Shown here: positions 1 to 8,992 of the stretch, in pieces
Layout of the letters: the number at the start of each line of letters is the position of its first letter
Position numbering within the stretch: the stretch's first letter is position 1
Origin: Polaribacter aquimarinus
GTDB taxonomy: Bacteria > Bacteroidota > Bacteroidia > Flavobacteriales > Flavobacteriaceae
Assembly: GCF_003129485.1 (NCBI RefSeq)
Contig: NZ_QFFG01000001.1
Coordinates: 124,001 to 188,000 of the forward strand
Length of the DNA: 64,000 nucleotides
Direction: 5' to 3'
Translations under genes and position numbers: made by a program
The notes under the pieces: model-generated
Seen by the model: the letters and a program-made list of their open reading frames with translations, nothing else
Told to the model about the DNA's origin: nothing
Databases searched by the model: none

Positions 1-2382
1 AACAATACTATCTTTGTTTTTTAAAGCTAAAAAAAACTGGTTTGTTTTATCAATAAATAGTGGTTTGCCTAAGATTGTATCTTTAGGTTTAAAAGAATTA
101 TAAAATTCTTTTACAAATTTACTCTCGGAATAAACTGTATCTACTAGTGTTTTTAATTCGTAAATAGCGCCTTGAACTAAAATGTTTTTTACTTTTATAG
201 CTTTACTACTAAGAGAATCTTTTAAATAGTAAGAATAAAAATGATTTCCGTTCGCATCAAGTCCCTTTCTAACATTCTTCTTTTCTAAAGTATTTTTAAA
301 GTATAAAGAATTAAAATTCAATCTTGTATTTTGCTTTAAAGCTCTTTTCATGTTGTAAAAGTTATTGGAATAACCTTTTTTACTCCAGAGAGAATCTACA
401 TTATCAAAACTTGCTAAATCATGCAATTTATTAAGTTTAACGAAAATTTTCTCATTTGCATTATTCGTATAATTTGTTGATTTGGTAAATGATTCATAAC
501 TTTTGTTTTCATTTAATTTATTAAAATCATATCGATTAAAGCTTGGTTTAACAATTGTTTTTACAGAAAAATATAATGAAGTATCTATTTTAGTTGTAAA
601 GTCTTCTTTGTAATGAAAATTTGAAATTTTGAAAGAATCAAAAAAAACATCTTTAGAAGTTACATCTTTCTTGTTAGAAATATATCCTAAAAGATAATAA
701 TGACTTCCATTAGTCATTGTTTTTAAGAATAAACTGCTTCCATTTTTAAGTTTTGTATTGCTTATAAAACTTCTTTTTTTACTTGTTTCAAAGTTACCTT
801 TTTTATATTCTAACTCTAAATTTTTATAAAATCGCTCTTGAATTCTTTCCAATTCAAATGTATCCTCTTCTATGTAACTAATATCGTTTAAGGTAACTTC
901 TCTTAAAAAATAATAATTATTTTCTTTATCTATAGCATGGATAGTTCTATTACCTTGATAAGATTTATTAATAAAACTATGAAATGAAGGCACTTTTACA
1001 GTAAAGTTCTTATTCTTTGGACTTACAGTTATAAATGAATTCGTTACATTATTAAATTTTATAGAATTAAAAAAGGTATCTCCAAAAATTTTTACATAAT
1101 TATTTTTACCATTCATTTTAAAAATTAAGACTTCTAAGGGAGTAAAAAATATTTGATACCTCTGAAAATTACCTGTTTTAGTTTTATTTAAAATATCTAA
1201 ACCTTTTATTCCTTGTTTTACAATGTCTTTTTTGGAAATTATTTCTCCAGGAATCGATTCATATAAAAGTTTATCAAAATTTTTATTTTTAATTTCTGCT
1301 CCATGAATTTTAGAAAAAGTATTCATCCTTGTAATAATAACATAAGCTCCATTTGTTAAATCTGGACTTATATAAGAAGTATTATTTAGAATATTTAATT
1401 CGTACATTTTGTTTGGTAAAAGCGCTGTAAAAAAACCGTCATCTGCAGTTTGTTCTTTAAATCGAACATCTATAGTTTTATTTTCAATCTCTTTTTTAGC
1501 CTTTTCAGCTTTACTTGTAATCTCAGAAGTTAATGCCTCAACGGTATACCCTTTTTCTCTTAGCATTTCAATTACACCTTTTTTACCCCCTAAATGAGCA
1601 GCTCCAATGGCTGAAAACAAAGAACCCTTTTTTACAATTGAATCTATACTATTCACCATATTTTCATTTCTGATGTATAACATATTGTTCATATAACTTT
1701 TACTATACATTGCCTGATTAATAGAATCTAAAAGAGCTACTTTTCTGTCACGGTAAGCATTATTCATTAAACTCAAAAAACCTTCGTCTTTCATTCTTTT
1801 TTGCAACCAAGAATCTGGCTTACTTTTTCTTGCCTTAGAAGAAAGTGTGGCTTTTTTTACCAAAAGAGAGGATTCTTCAAAATTTTCTAAACTAAAAATC
1901 TTCTTTTTGTTCTTTTTTCCTGTTTGATAAATAAACATATCTAAAAAAGTATCTTCTTGAAAATTTTGCATCATCTGATTTGTACGATAAAGAATACCAT
2001 TTAAAAGAACATCTTCTCTAGAAAGATAGAACATAATCTCTCTTTGTTTTGGTTCATTTAATTTGAATGGTGAGTTGTAAAAATCCGAGTTATTATTTAA
2101 AAACCCCCTAATTAAGTTCATTTCATCTGAAGAATTAAACATATGATCTAACCAAGTAGAAGGATCTGATTCAAGACCAACAAAATCACTTTTTAATAAA
2201 GCATTATAAAATACATCATCTAAGTGAAAAGCTATTTTTTGACTCACATGCATGGTACCGTATAAGTAAGAATCTTTTGTTAATCCGTTTCCAGAAATTT
2301 TCCAAAGTAAACTGTTTTTTTCTTGAGCAAATGAAATTGAGATAACTAATATGAAAAATAAAAAGAGGTGTTTTTTTAGCAT
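1..2382 (-). CDS. TraB/GumN family protein with long C-terminal extension (partial, runs off left edge)
   Basis: The reading frame is open from the ATG at 2382 to the window edge, 794 codons without a stop, so the C-terminus is missing. It starts with a Sec signal peptide (MLKKHLFLFFILVISISFAQ). The N-terminal ~300 residues carry TraB/GumN hallmarks: a YLYGTMHVS motif just after the signal and, near residue 270, AIGAAHLGGKKGVIEMLREK. This family is related to erythromycin-esterase/Tiki-type folds. Some members are thought to be metalloproteases, but the substrate here is unknown. After about residue 300 comes a ~490-residue extension rich in Lys, Asn and Phe that I do not recognise. It is probably periplasmic or surface exposed. 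It is the last visible gene of a minus-strand run, with 138 bp separating it from the next gene upstream. Confidence 0.75.
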   Translation of the reverse strand, partial: MLKKHLFLFFILVISISFAQEKNSLLWKISGNGLTKDSYLYGTMHVSQKIAFHLDDVFYNALLKSDFVGLESDPSTWLDHMFNSSDEMNLIRGFLNNNSDFYNSPFKLNEPKQREIMFYLSREDVLLNGILYRTNQMMQNFQEDTFLDMFIYQTGKKNKKKIFSLENFEESSLLVKKATLSSKARKSKPDSWLQKRMKDEGFLSLMNNAYRDRKVALLDSINQAMYSKSYMNNMLYIRNENMVNSIDSIVKKGSLFSAIGAAHLGGKKGVIEMLREKGYTVEALTSEITSKAEKAKKEIENKTIDVRFKEQTADDGFFTALLPNKMYELNILNNTSYISPDLTNGAYVIITRMNTFSKIHGAEIKNKNFDKLLYESIPGEIISKKDIVKQGIKGLDILNKTKTGNFQRYQIFFTPLEVLIFKMNGKNNYVKIFGDTFFNSIKFNNVTNSFITVSPKNKNFTVKVPSFHSFINKSYQGNRTIHAIDKENNYYFLREVTLNDISYIEEDTFELERIQERFYKNLELEYKKGNFETSKKRSFISNTKLKNGSSLFLKTMTNGSHYYLLGYISNKKDVTSKDVFFDSFKISNFHYKEDFTTKIDTSLYFSVKTIVKPSFNRYDFNKLNENKSYESFTKSTNYTNNANEKIFVKLNKLHDLASFDNVDSLWSKKGYSNNFYNMKRALKQNTRLNFNSLYFKNTLEKKNVRKGLDANGNHFYSYYLKDSLSSKAIKVKNILVQGAIYELKTLVDTVYSESKFVKEFYNSFKPKDTILGKPLFIDKTNQFFLALKNKDSIV

Positions 2383-2520
2383 TTTTTTTAGTTTATTTTA
2401 GGAAGTTAAATTAAATAAAATGAACTGAATAAGAAACAAAAAACCTGTGAAAGTAAATTTCACTGGTTTAAAAAAATTATTATTATTAAATTCAACTTAA
2501 ACTAGTTTACAAAACAATAA
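2383..2520. other. Short intergenic region with terminator
   Basis: AT-rich spacer between the DUF6263-like gene and the TraB/GumN gene. It contains the terminator hairpin listed separately and presumably the promoter of the TraB gene, although no clear TAnnTTTG element was seen. Confidence 0.5.
2441..2469 (-). terminator. Rho-independent terminator after the DUF6263-like gene
   Basis: Arms at 2441-2452 and 2458-2469 pair with one mismatch around a 5-nt loop. On the minus strand the stem is followed by a T run. It sits 52 bp past the stop of the gene that ends at 2521. Confidence 0.6.
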
Positions 2521-3255
2521 CTATTGCTTTTTTACTGTAGCGACAAGACTTGTTGACAACTGTTGTCCTGAAATTGACATGTCCATATCTATGGTTGAAT
2601 ACTGTGTTACTCCAGAGTTTTTATCAATATACATAATACCTTTAATTGTCCCTTTTGCTAATCCTCCAACAGTACCTGTGATATCTAAAAGAACTAACTT
2701 AGATGTTATTGAACTAACTGTATAGACAAATTTCATTTCCATACCTTTTTCAGATTTTATCATACTCCAACTACTCCCTATAGAGACTGCTTCTTTTGGA
2801 TAAACAATGTTACTGGATTGATTTGTCATATTATTTAACCCCAAGACATTTGGCTCTACTTTTGTCTCTATTTCTTTACCCAAAGTACTGCTTTTAACTT
2901 TTATCACAGCTTTCAACATAGGATCCATTTGAGACTTCATCATTTTACCAGTTACATCCAACTCTGCTTCATTTTTTGTAGAATCATAATTTACTTCAGT
3001 GCCCGATTGAATTACTTTCACAACAATTTTTTCAATTTTCATCTCACTATCAAATGTATCATCATCTATAGCAGTAATCTTTTGAGACATTACAAAAGCC
3101 ATATCGTTAGTCATAACAGTTCCCATTTTTTGAGATATTTTCATATCTAAAAGGTATTTTTCACCTGTATTGTAATTAAATCGTAATAGTACCGATTCTT
3201 GACTCTGAACTACAAAACTTAACGCTATAAAGAATAAAAATAGGTGTTTTTTCAT
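2521..3255 (-). CDS. Secreted DUF6263-like protein
   Basis: A 244-residue protein with a signal peptide (MKKHLFLFFIALSFVVQSQ) nearly identical to that of the TraB/GumN protein downstream. The mature part looks like a beta-rich periplasmic domain. The early segment RFNYNTGEKYLLDMKISQ and the later IGSSWSM block resemble the DUF6263 family of Bacteroidota, for which no function is known to me. The name is from family resemblance only. It has its own terminator downstream and a strong terminator upstream (after the E2 gene), so it is probably transcribed alone. Confidence 0.7.
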   Translation of the reverse strand: MKKHLFLFFIALSFVVQSQESVLLRFNYNTGEKYLLDMKISQKMGTVMTNDMAFVMSQKITAIDDDTFDSEMKIEKIVVKVIQSGTEVNYDSTKNEAELDVTGKMMKSQMDPMLKAVIKVKSSTLGKEIETKVEPNVLGLNNMTNQSSNIVYPKEAVSIGSSWSMIKSEKGMEMKFVYTVSSITSKLVLLDITGTVGGLAKGTIKGIMYIDKNSGVTQYSTIDMDMSISGQQLSTSLVATVKKQ

Positions 3256-3304
3256 TTATATTTTTTTAAAAAATTTATTTAACGAAGATATTATTTCAAA
3301 AACA

Positions 3305-3332
3305 AAAAACGCTTGAAAATTCAAGCGTTTTT
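3305..3332 (-). terminator. Terminator after the E2 gene
   Basis: Perfect 13-bp arms (3305-3317 and 3320-3332) containing ACGCTTGAA and its complement. On the minus strand they are followed by TTTTTTG. The hairpin lies 26 bp past the stop of the gene ending at 3358. Confidence 0.8.
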
Positions 3333-3357
3333 ATTTTATTATGTAAAATCTATATTT

Positions 3358-4671
3358 TTAAAATTCTTGATTCACATCCCAAGCCTCTAGAATTTCTTTT
3401 AGTGTCTTAATAAACATTCCGCCTAAAGCACCATTAACCACTCTATGATCGTAAGAATGAGATACAAACATTTTTTGCCTTACACCTATAAAATCACCTT
3501 CAGAGGTTTCGATTACAGCAGGAACTTTACGAATAGCTCCTAAAGCTAAAATAGCAACTTGTGGTTGGTTTATGATTGGAGTTCCCATAACAGATCCAAA
3601 ACTTCCAACATTCGTTACAGTATAAGTACCATCTTGAATTTCATCTGGTTTCAGTTGGTTATTTCTTGCTCTATTTGCCAAATCATTTACAGCAGATGTC
3701 ATACCTACTAAATTGAGTTGATCTGCGTTTTTTATAACGGGTACAATCAAATTTCCATCTGGTAAGGCTGCTGCCATTCCTAAATTGATATTTTTCTTTT
3801 TAATGATTGAATCACCATCAACAGCAATATTAATTAGTGGATATTTTTTTATAGTGGTTGCAATAGCCTGCATAAAAATCGGGGTAAATGTCAGCTTCTC
3901 TCCTTCTCTTTTCATAAAAGCATCTTTTACCCTGTTGCGCCATTTTACAATATTAGTAACATCAATTTCAATAAAAGATTGTACATGAGCAGAGGTCTGA
4001 ACAGAATCTACCATGTGTTTTGCTATAAGTTTCCCCATTCTACTCATTTCTATAATTTCGTCTCCACCATTCACAGAAACTGGGGCAGCTTTAGCTACAA
4101 TTTTTTCAATTGGTTTTGGTGCTTCAACTTTAAGTAAAGTGGTTTCTTTTTCAGAAATTTTACCTCTATTATCTATATAAGCAAGAATATCTTCTTTGGT
4201 TACTCTACCTTCTTTACCTGAACCTGAAACACTCTCTAATTCTTCCATAGAAACACCTTCAGTTTGTGCTATGTTTCTTACTAAAGGAGAATAAAATTTA
4301 CCAGAGCCTGAAGTTTTAGTAATTGGTATAGCAGCTACTTCTGATGCTTTTTCTATAGTTTTTTCAATTTCTACAACTTCGTTTGGAACTTGAACTTGTT
4401 CTGTTTCAGTGACATCTATTAATTCTTCACCTTCAGTTTCTATCACAGCAATGGTTTCTCCGACTCCAACAACATCGTCTTTTTGAAATAATATTTCAAC
4501 TAAAGTACCTTCTACTTCAGATGGTACTTCAGAGTCTACCTTATCAGTAGCAATTTCTACAACAGCTTCATCAATTTCAATGGTTTCTCCAACTTCTTTC
4601 AACCAAGAAGTTATAGTTGCTTCAGCAACACTTTCTCCCATTTTAGGTAACTTTAATTCAAATCTTGCCAT
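3358..4671 (-). CDS. Dihydrolipoamide acyltransferase, E2 of a 2-oxo-acid dehydrogenase complex (branched-chain type)
   Basis: 437 residues in the classic E2 order. A lipoyl domain comes first (residues ~1-80), with the lipoylated Lys in EIATDKVDSEVPS. A Glu/Thr-rich linker follows, then a peripheral subunit-binding domain (~125-165, SPLVRNIAQTEGVSMEELE). The catalytic acyltransferase domain spans ~205-437. The active-site motif reads SYDHRVVNGALGG, with the His present and Asn where most E2 enzymes have Asp (HRVVDG). It is cytoplasmic and transfers acyl groups from the E1-loaded lipoyl arm to CoA. E1 and E3 genes are not adjacent, so the specific substrate (branched-chain 2-oxo acids are the best guess) cannot be fixed. 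A TATTTTTG element lies just upstream. Confidence 0.9.
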   Translation of the reverse strand: MARFELKLPKMGESVAEATITSWLKEVGETIEIDEAVVEIATDKVDSEVPSEVEGTLVEILFQKDDVVGVGETIAVIETEGEELIDVTETEQVQVPNEVVEIEKTIEKASEVAAIPITKTSGSGKFYSPLVRNIAQTEGVSMEELESVSGSGKEGRVTKEDILAYIDNRGKISEKETTLLKVEAPKPIEKIVAKAAPVSVNGGDEIIEMSRMGKLIAKHMVDSVQTSAHVQSFIEIDVTNIVKWRNRVKDAFMKREGEKLTFTPIFMQAIATTIKKYPLINIAVDGDSIIKKKNINLGMAAALPDGNLIVPVIKNADQLNLVGMTSAVNDLANRARNNQLKPDEIQDGTYTVTNVGSFGSVMGTPIINQPQVAILALGAIRKVPAVIETSEGDFIGVRQKMFVSHSYDHRVVNGALGGMFIKTLKEILEAWDVNQEF

Positions 4672-4693
4672 TTCTATCTGATTTTTCAGATTG

Positions 4694-4701
4694 CAAAAAT
4701 A
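4694..4701 (-). promoter_or_regulatory. Candidate -7 element (TATTTTTG) of the E2 gene
   Basis: On the minus strand the sequence reads TATTTTTG, matching the Bacteroidetes -7 consensus TAnnTTTG, about 23 bp before the start codon. A TTG lies 22 bp further upstream, slightly beyond the usual spacing. Confidence 0.4.
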
Positions 4702-4782
4702 CTAAAAATGGTTTATTTTTTATCAATTTTCGTATTGAAAAATCAATTTAAATAAAAGTTAATTTTATATTATTCGTAAATA

Positions 4783-4834
4783 AAAAACCAAAAAAATGTA
4801 TTTTAACTATTAAAAATACATTTTTTTGGTTTTA
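4783..4834 (-). terminator. Long A/T hairpin terminator
   Basis: Arms of about 20 bp (4783-4804 with 4812-4834), including ACCAAAAAAATGTATTTT and its complement, lie between the stop of the 4858 gene and the E2 promoter. It can act in both directions and would end the minus-strand transcript from 5421. Confidence 0.65.
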
Positions 4835-4857
4835 AAATGAACATAATTTAAAAGTGA

Positions 4858-5421
4858 TTAATTTAAGTTTTTCATTTTTCTTTTAATTTTTTCTAACTTT
4901 CTCTTAGCTCTAGCCAATTCTCTTTCAGCTCTTTTTAAATCTCTTTCAGCTATTTCTTTAGCTTCTTTTTTAGAATCTGTTCCAGAAATGACATCTTTTA
5001 AAACAGTACCAAATTCATCTAGCATATCTACCACTTTAGAATTCGCGTATTCTTTATCTACATATATTTTTAAAGTTGTATCGGTTAATTTACAATCATA
5101 CAATTTTTCTCCATTTTCTGTCTTTATCCACCTGTAGGTATTTCCAACTATTTTTAAATTAGATTTTCCCAACTTATCTACAAGTAGTTTTTTTATATTG
5201 CCTGTTTTACTTTCATGAAATCTTGCAGAAAATTTATAAATATCATCATTTCTTTTTATTGATACAGAAGAATTGTCTTCTGCATCATCTGTATCAAAAG
5301 TAATTGAATAAGATATTCCTTTTGAGGTTTTGGGAGTTTTGGGAGGTGTTGGGGTTGTTTGAGCGTAGAAATTGTTTCCTAAAAATAAAGCCAATACTGC
5401 TGTAAGAATTATTGTTTTCAT
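4858..5421 (-). CDS. Small secreted protein with C-terminal charged helix
   Basis: 187 residues. A signal peptide (MKTIILTAVLALFLGNNFYAQ) is followed by a Thr/Pro/Lys linker (TTPTPPKTPKTSKG) and a ~100-residue mixed domain. The last ~40 residues (AKEIAERDLKRAERELARAK onward) form a strongly charged, heptad-like coiled coil. I do not recognise a characterised family. The protein is likely periplasmic. A TACATTTG element upstream (5448-5455) and a hairpin downstream suggest it is a single-gene transcript, adjacent to but separate from the two-component genes. Confidence 0.65.
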   Translation of the reverse strand: MKTIILTAVLALFLGNNFYAQTTPTPPKTPKTSKGISYSITFDTDDAEDNSSVSIKRNDDIYKFSARFHESKTGNIKKLLVDKLGKSNLKIVGNTYRWIKTENGEKLYDCKLTDTTLKIYVDKEYANSKVVDMLDEFGTVLKDVISGTDSKKEAKEIAERDLKRAERELARAKRKLEKIKRKMKNLN

Positions 5422-5447
5422 AATATGGTTTTTAAATTATTATGACA

Positions 5448-5455
5448 CAAATGTA
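5448..5455 (-). promoter_or_regulatory. Candidate -7 element (TACATTTG)
   Basis: Minus-strand TACATTTG fits TAnnTTTG and lies 27 bp before the ATG at 5421. No convincing -33 TTG was seen at the expected distance. Confidence 0.4.
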
Positions 5456-5524
5456 AAATTGATTTTTTCTTAAAACTAAGATTTACAACCCGTTAACTCA
5501 TCATTAACGTTAATAAAAAAAATA

Positions 5525-6223
5525 TTAACGTATTTTAAACTCTAGACCTATTCCACGAATACTTTCAATAGAAATTGATGCGTCTTCTTTAAAATATTTT
5601 CGCAATCTACTTATAAAAACATCCATACTCCTGCCAGAGAAAAAATCGTCATTTTTCCAAACTGATTTTAAAATTTCTTCTCTTTTTAACAATTGATTTT
5701 TATGTTGAACTAAAAACTGAATTAAAACACTTTCTTTTTCAGTTACCCTTTGAATTTTATCATTTAAATGCAGTTCTAGTCTTTTTGTATTGAACTTATA
5801 GTTTCCAATAGCAATAATTTCTTCAGAAGAAAACGATGTTTGTACTTTTTGAGTTCTTTTTAAAATATTATTGAGTCTTAACACCAATTCATCAGCTTCA
5901 AATGGTTTTACGACATAATCATCTGCACCTAATTTTAACCCTTTGAGTTTGTCTTCTTTCATTTTTCTAGCCGTTAAAAAAACAAAAGGAATCTCTGGAT
6001 TGATTTCTATAATTTGTTCTGCAACAGAAAATCCATCCAATTTTGGCATCATCACATCTAAAACACAAATATTAAAATTTCCTTTGTTAAATAGAGTTAA
6101 TGCTTCTACTCCATTTTTTGCCCATTCTACAGAAAAACCAGACATTTCTAAATATTGTTTTAAAATGCTTCCAAAATCGGCATCATCTTCTGCCAATAAT
6201 ATGTGTTTAGTTTCTATTATCAT
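5525..6223 (-). CDS. OmpR/PhoB-type response regulator
   Basis: 232 residues. The receiver domain (residues ~5-120) has the acidic pair in ILLAEDDADFG, the phospho-acceptor Asp in CVLDVMMPKLDG, the conserved Thr in FVFLTARK, and the Lys in DDYVVKPFEADE. The winged-helix DNA-binding domain (~130-232) contains TEKESVLIQFL and the recognition region RSMDVFISRLRKYF. It resembles the RprY group of Bacteroidota. It overlaps the upstream kinase gene by 4 bp (start at 6223, kinase stop at 6220), so the two are translationally coupled. It is cytoplasmic and is phosphorylated by that kinase by inference. Confidence 0.92.
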   Translation of the reverse strand: MIIETKHILLAEDDADFGSILKQYLEMSGFSVEWAKNGVEALTLFNKGNFNICVLDVMMPKLDGFSVAEQIIEINPEIPFVFLTARKMKEDKLKGLKLGADDYVVKPFEADELVLRLNNILKRTQKVQTSFSSEEIIAIGNYKFNTKRLELHLNDKIQRVTEKESVLIQFLVQHKNQLLKREEILKSVWKNDDFFSGRSMDVFISRLRKYFKEDASISIESIRGIGLEFKIR

Positions 6224-7618
6224 TGCAAAGGTATCTTTATGGTAAAGGTAGTTCCTTTGTTTAATTCACTAATAACTTCTATTGTTCCATGATGTGCTCT
6301 TACAATTTGATTTGTATAATATAAACCTAAACCTAGACCTTTTACATTATGTATTTCTTTATTCCCTACTCTATAAAACTTATCGAATAAAAACTTTAAT
6401 TCTTTTTTAGGAATTCCTATTCCATTATCAGAAATTGAAACTTCAAAATCTTTTCCATAATTAGCTTTAATAATGATTTTTAAATTCTCTTTTCCATATT
6501 TTACAGAATTTTCCAATATATTTAGAATTGCAGTTGTAAAGTAAAATTTATCAATATTTATATTTTGCTTTATTTGAATATTTTTATCTATTTGAATACT
6601 TTTGGACTCTAAAGAAATCTGAAAATCATTAATAATAGTATCTAAATACTCTTTTGAATTTACTGTTTCTTTATTAAGTTTTATTTCTTGATATCCCAAT
6701 GAGTTATTCAACACTTGGTCTATCAATTTTTGCAACCTAACATTTTGTCTTTCAATAGTATTTACAATATTCTTTGAGTTTTCTGATACAGAAATATTCT
6801 TATCCGATTTTAACATCTTGGTTGCTAAAGATAGTGTAGATAAGGGTGTTTTTAGTTCGTGTGTAATGTTGTTTACAAAATCAGTTTTAATGTCTGCAAT
6901 TTTCTTTTGAGTGATAAAACTTTTAATTGCATAAAACAATAATCCAAAAACTAGTAGAAAAATAGAAATAGAAATAATTAATAAACTAGCCATTCTTCTT
7001 AAAACTATTCTTTCCCATCCATCAATATTCATTCTATCTTCTGTTTCAAACTGAAGATTATATGTAAATGATTTTGATTCATCATTTATTATTCTCTTAA
7101 AAGTATGATCTGTGAGCCATAAAGAACTGCTTACTTTGTGTCCATTTTCTATGGTAAATTTATCTCCTATTAAATGAAATCCTTTTTTAGGTTTAGAGTT
7201 GAATATTGTATCTCTAGCATTACCAATGCTATCTGATATTATAATTGTATTTACAATTTTATTAAATTTTAAATCGTAGCCTATTTCTTTCTTTTTTAGT
7301 TCTTTCTGATATGTTTCTATATACAAATCATTTATAGAATTATTATATTCTTTAATATTTGATAAAATTTTCTCTTTAGTAATTTGACCTGAAAAATAAT
7401 CTGCTACTAAACTCAAAAACTTCTCTTGCCATAAATCGTTTATTGTATCTAAACTCGGAGACAAATCATCCATTCTAGAAATGGATTTTCGAGTTTCAGA
7501 AATAAAAGCTGCTTTTTTTTAATTTGTAGGTATTATTAATAAGATAGCCTTGAATTAAAGACAAAGCCAATAAACCTAAAATTGATACAGTAATTAGAAG
7601 TCTAATTTTTTTATGCAT
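6220..7618 (-). CDS. Sensor histidine kinase, N-terminus displaced by a +1 frameshift in an A8 run
   Basis: The continuous frame 6220-7473 gives 417 residues. These include a sensor segment, one membrane helix (MASLLIISISIFLLVFGLLF, ~residue 148), a dimerisation H-box (DFVNNITHELKTPLSTL), an N-box (LNILENSVKYG), and G-boxes (SDNGIGIP, KGLGLGLYY). Upstream in another frame, the ATG at 7618 starts MHKKIRLLITVSILGLLALS, a typical first membrane helix. It runs to an A8 tract (7513-7520 on the plus strand as T8) and then hits a stop. Removing one A joins the frames smoothly as NTYKLKKAAFISETRKSISR, giving about 465 residues with two membrane helices around a periplasmic sensor. The family is RprX-like. 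The gene is either broken, phase variable, corrected by slippage, or mis-sequenced. It is coupled to the regulator gene downstream. Confidence 0.85.
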
Positions 7619-7702
7619 CTTCAAAAATAAGGAAATGATTAACCGAAGAATAAAAAAACGACATCATTAACCTTGCGTTAACTTATAAAAAATCGTATTT
7701 TT

Positions 7703-8992
7703 CTATTTATCTACTTTAGAAACGATATTATTTTTAGTTTTAAGTCCAGTAACAAAATTGTCTCTATTTATGAATTCAAATAGACTGTAAGCTTTTTCTA
7801 AAACATCATCATTTAAAATACTTTCTTGTGTAATGTTAAATTCTGGGATAAAATTTTCTCTTTTTATACCATTAATATGGTACAATTTATTTGTAGTAAT
7901 TTGATAACCATAGTTTTTATTTTTAAAGGAATAATCTGTTGTAGACCCTATAAATCTTTTCATTTCCGTACCCACAATTCTTGCTCTGTTCATTCCATCT
8001 AAACCAACAGCTAAACTCTCACCAACACTACCTGTCCATTTACCAACTAAAACAACAATTGGTTTTTTGTACTGTAGACCTCTTGGGCTCACAAATTCTA
8101 ACCCGCTTTTTGTGATTTCTGGAGTATTAGCATACTTTTCTTTAGAAACATATTTTTGATAAGGCAAATCTTTTGCTATAAATCTACTCATTATAGCTTT
8201 GGCTATATAATCATTTGAACCAGCTTTAGTGTTTCTTAAATCTATAATTAAACCTTTTGTACCCATAAGTGAATTTAGTTGATTGTCGAAACGTTTTATC
8301 AAATTAATATCCCCCAAAGAATTATTGAATCTAATAACTGCTATTCCATTTTTTTTACGAACTGAGAAAAGTTTTTTATCTTCTCTGATCTTAATTTTAT
8401 CTATATTTAAACTTATTTTTCTTCCGTCGGTTAACTCTAAGGTTAAAATTCTTTGTTCTATATTTCTTCCTGATATGATTTTATTAGCAATCCATTCTCT
8501 AACTTCTGGAATGTTTTTATCGACACATTGTACTGGAAACTTATCGACAACTTTATGAAACTCTTTACTATTAAAATTTAAAACCTCAGCACCTAAAATA
8601 TTTTTACCAAAACTTTCTAATTGAGAGAACCAAATATTTGTGATAAAAAATTTATTATTTTTAAACGATACATAAAGTGGAGATTGTAAGCGAAAAGAAT
8701 ATTTAGTTTTCGCATCAAGAGCAAGATTATTGTCATAAAATTCACTCAACAAATACTCAAAAAACAAAATTTTTTCTTGATCTGATTTAACCTTAGAAAT
8801 TATTTTAGAGTAATTATCTTTTACACAATCAAAATCTGTTTTTTTATTTTCTAAATAAATATAGTGATCTGAAATATCTTGGATTAGTTTTCCAAAATCT
8901 TGATGCAACTTATAATTATTTGCTGTTTTGTTAGTTTGAGCTGCAAATGCTAAACTTAAAAGTATTAAAAGTATGGTTGGTAAATTTTTCAT
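7703..8992 (-). CDS. S41-family (C-terminal-processing-like) peptidase
   Basis: 429 residues with a signal peptide (MKNLPTILLILLSLAFAAQT), so it acts in the periplasm or at the envelope. The C-terminal half shows the S41 core: GLIIDLRNTKAGSNDY (the usual lDLRxNxGG region), then PIVVLVGKWTGSVGES, where the catalytic Ser is expected in TGSVGES, followed by LDGMNRARIVGTEMKRFIGS. No clear PDZ domain is visible between the N-terminal domain and the protease core, unlike classical CtpA/Prc. It probably cleaves or binds peptides, but its substrate is unknown. It lies upstream of the histidine kinase on the same strand with an 84-bp gap, so a shared transcript is possible. Confidence 0.82.
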   Translation of the reverse strand: MKNLPTILLILLSLAFAAQTNKTANNYKLHQDFGKLIQDISDHYIYLENKKTDFDCVKDNYSKIISKVKSDQEKILFFEYLLSEFYDNNLALDAKTKYSFRLQSPLYVSFKNNKFFITNIWFSQLESFGKNILGAEVLNFNSKEFHKVVDKFPVQCVDKNIPEVREWIANKIISGRNIEQRILTLELTDGRKISLNIDKIKIREDKKLFSVRKKNGIAVIRFNNSLGDINLIKRFDNQLNSLMGTKGLIIDLRNTKAGSNDYIAKAIMSRFIAKDLPYQKYVSKEKYANTPEITKSGLEFVSPRGLQYKKPIVVLVGKWTGSVGESLAVGLDGMNRARIVGTEMKRFIGSTTDYSFKNKNYGYQITTNKLYHINGIKRENFIPEFNITQESILNDDVLEKAYSLFEFINRDNFVTGLKTKNNIVSKVDK

